Source of the DNA: Planctomycetales bacterium
GTDB lineage: Bacteria > Planctomycetota > Planctomycetia > Isosphaerales > Isosphaeraceae
Reading direction: 5' to 3'
Length of the DNA stretch: 5,131 bases
Assembly (NCBI GenBank): GCA_027435495.1
Contig: DAHZZC010000604.1
Coordinates: forward strand, 1 to 5,131
Of the stretch, positions 5,062 through 5,131 are shown piece by piece (the stretch's first letter is position 1; each line of letters begins with the position of its first letter). The notes below the pieces were generated by a model. It was not told the DNA's origin. It saw only the letters and a program-made list of their open reading frames with translations, and ran no database searches. The position numbers were made by a program, and so were the translations under genes.

Positions 5062-5131
5062 CTCAGATTGTGGCCGATGACCGGCGCATCCTGATCGGGA
5101 ATCGTGGAATGGCCGAAGCCCGCGTGTCCGG
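5058..5131 (-). CDS. C-terminal end of the gene before ureF, possibly ureE
   Basis: In the minus frame starting at 5129 the last 23 codons of a gene can be read, ending in a TGA at 5060-5058 that overlaps the ureF ATG by the classic ATGA arrangement. The residues include three His (GHAGFGHS... and ...VIGHNLR). A UreE tail, often His-bearing, would suit both the sequence and the position. UreC is less likely because its usual ending (...RYFLF) is absent. The fragment is too short to identify; existence as a coding end rests on the stop/start overlap and operon context. Confidence 0.45.
   Translation of the reverse strand, partial: GHAGFGHSTIPDQDAPVIGHNLR

Noticed and set aside
1..5131. tRNA, rRNA, CRISPR array, phage or defence-island genes
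   Set aside because: No matching repeats, cloverleaf or marker proteins seen on either strand.

Overview
The window reads as ordinary chromosomal DNA from a high-GC bacterium. It is most likely a planctomycete, perhaps of the Isosphaera/Singulisphaera group. The evidence is a DUF1570-type gluzincin-like protein (a family concentrated in Planctomycetota), an Rpn-like PD-(D/E)XK protein of the kind these genomes carry in many copies, and a lone cysteine-rich rpsR. This assignment is an inference from gene content and family resemblance recalled from memory; no search was run.

Layout from left to right. A plus-strand gene, cut off by the window start, occupies 1-1068 and encodes a DUF1570-like putative metallopeptidase. 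It runs head-on into a minus-strand gene at 1077-2012 for an Rpn/PD-(D/E)XK-family protein, with only 8 bases between the stop codons. A hairpin-rich gap (2013-2147) follows. Then come rpsR (ribosomal protein S18, 2148-2390, minus) and a 307-base gap (2391-2697) that probably holds the rpsR promoter and leader. The right half is the 3' part of a urease operon on the minus strand, transcribed in the order [unknown gene, probably ureE] - ureF - ureG - ureD. All of its junctions overlap: 4 bases before ureF, 41 bases between ureF and ureG, and 43 bases between ureG and ureD. Clear Shine-Dalgarno sequences for ureG and ureD lie inside the preceding gene.

Function. UreD, UreF and UreG form the chaperone complex that delivers nickel to apo-urease in a GTP-dependent step. 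The structural genes ureABC, and probably ureE, should lie just beyond the right edge. The order F-G-D after the structural genes, and the wording of the UreG motifs, resemble actinobacterial ureABCFGD operons. rpsR appears to be an independent transcription unit downstream of the urease operon. The two left-hand genes have no evident functional link to urease.

I do not see convincing evidence of a previously undescribed system. The points most worth a second look are the lone cysteine-rich S18 and its leader, the Cys/His-bearing N-terminal extension of UreG supported by an internal ribosome-binding site, and the competing hairpins downstream of rpsR.
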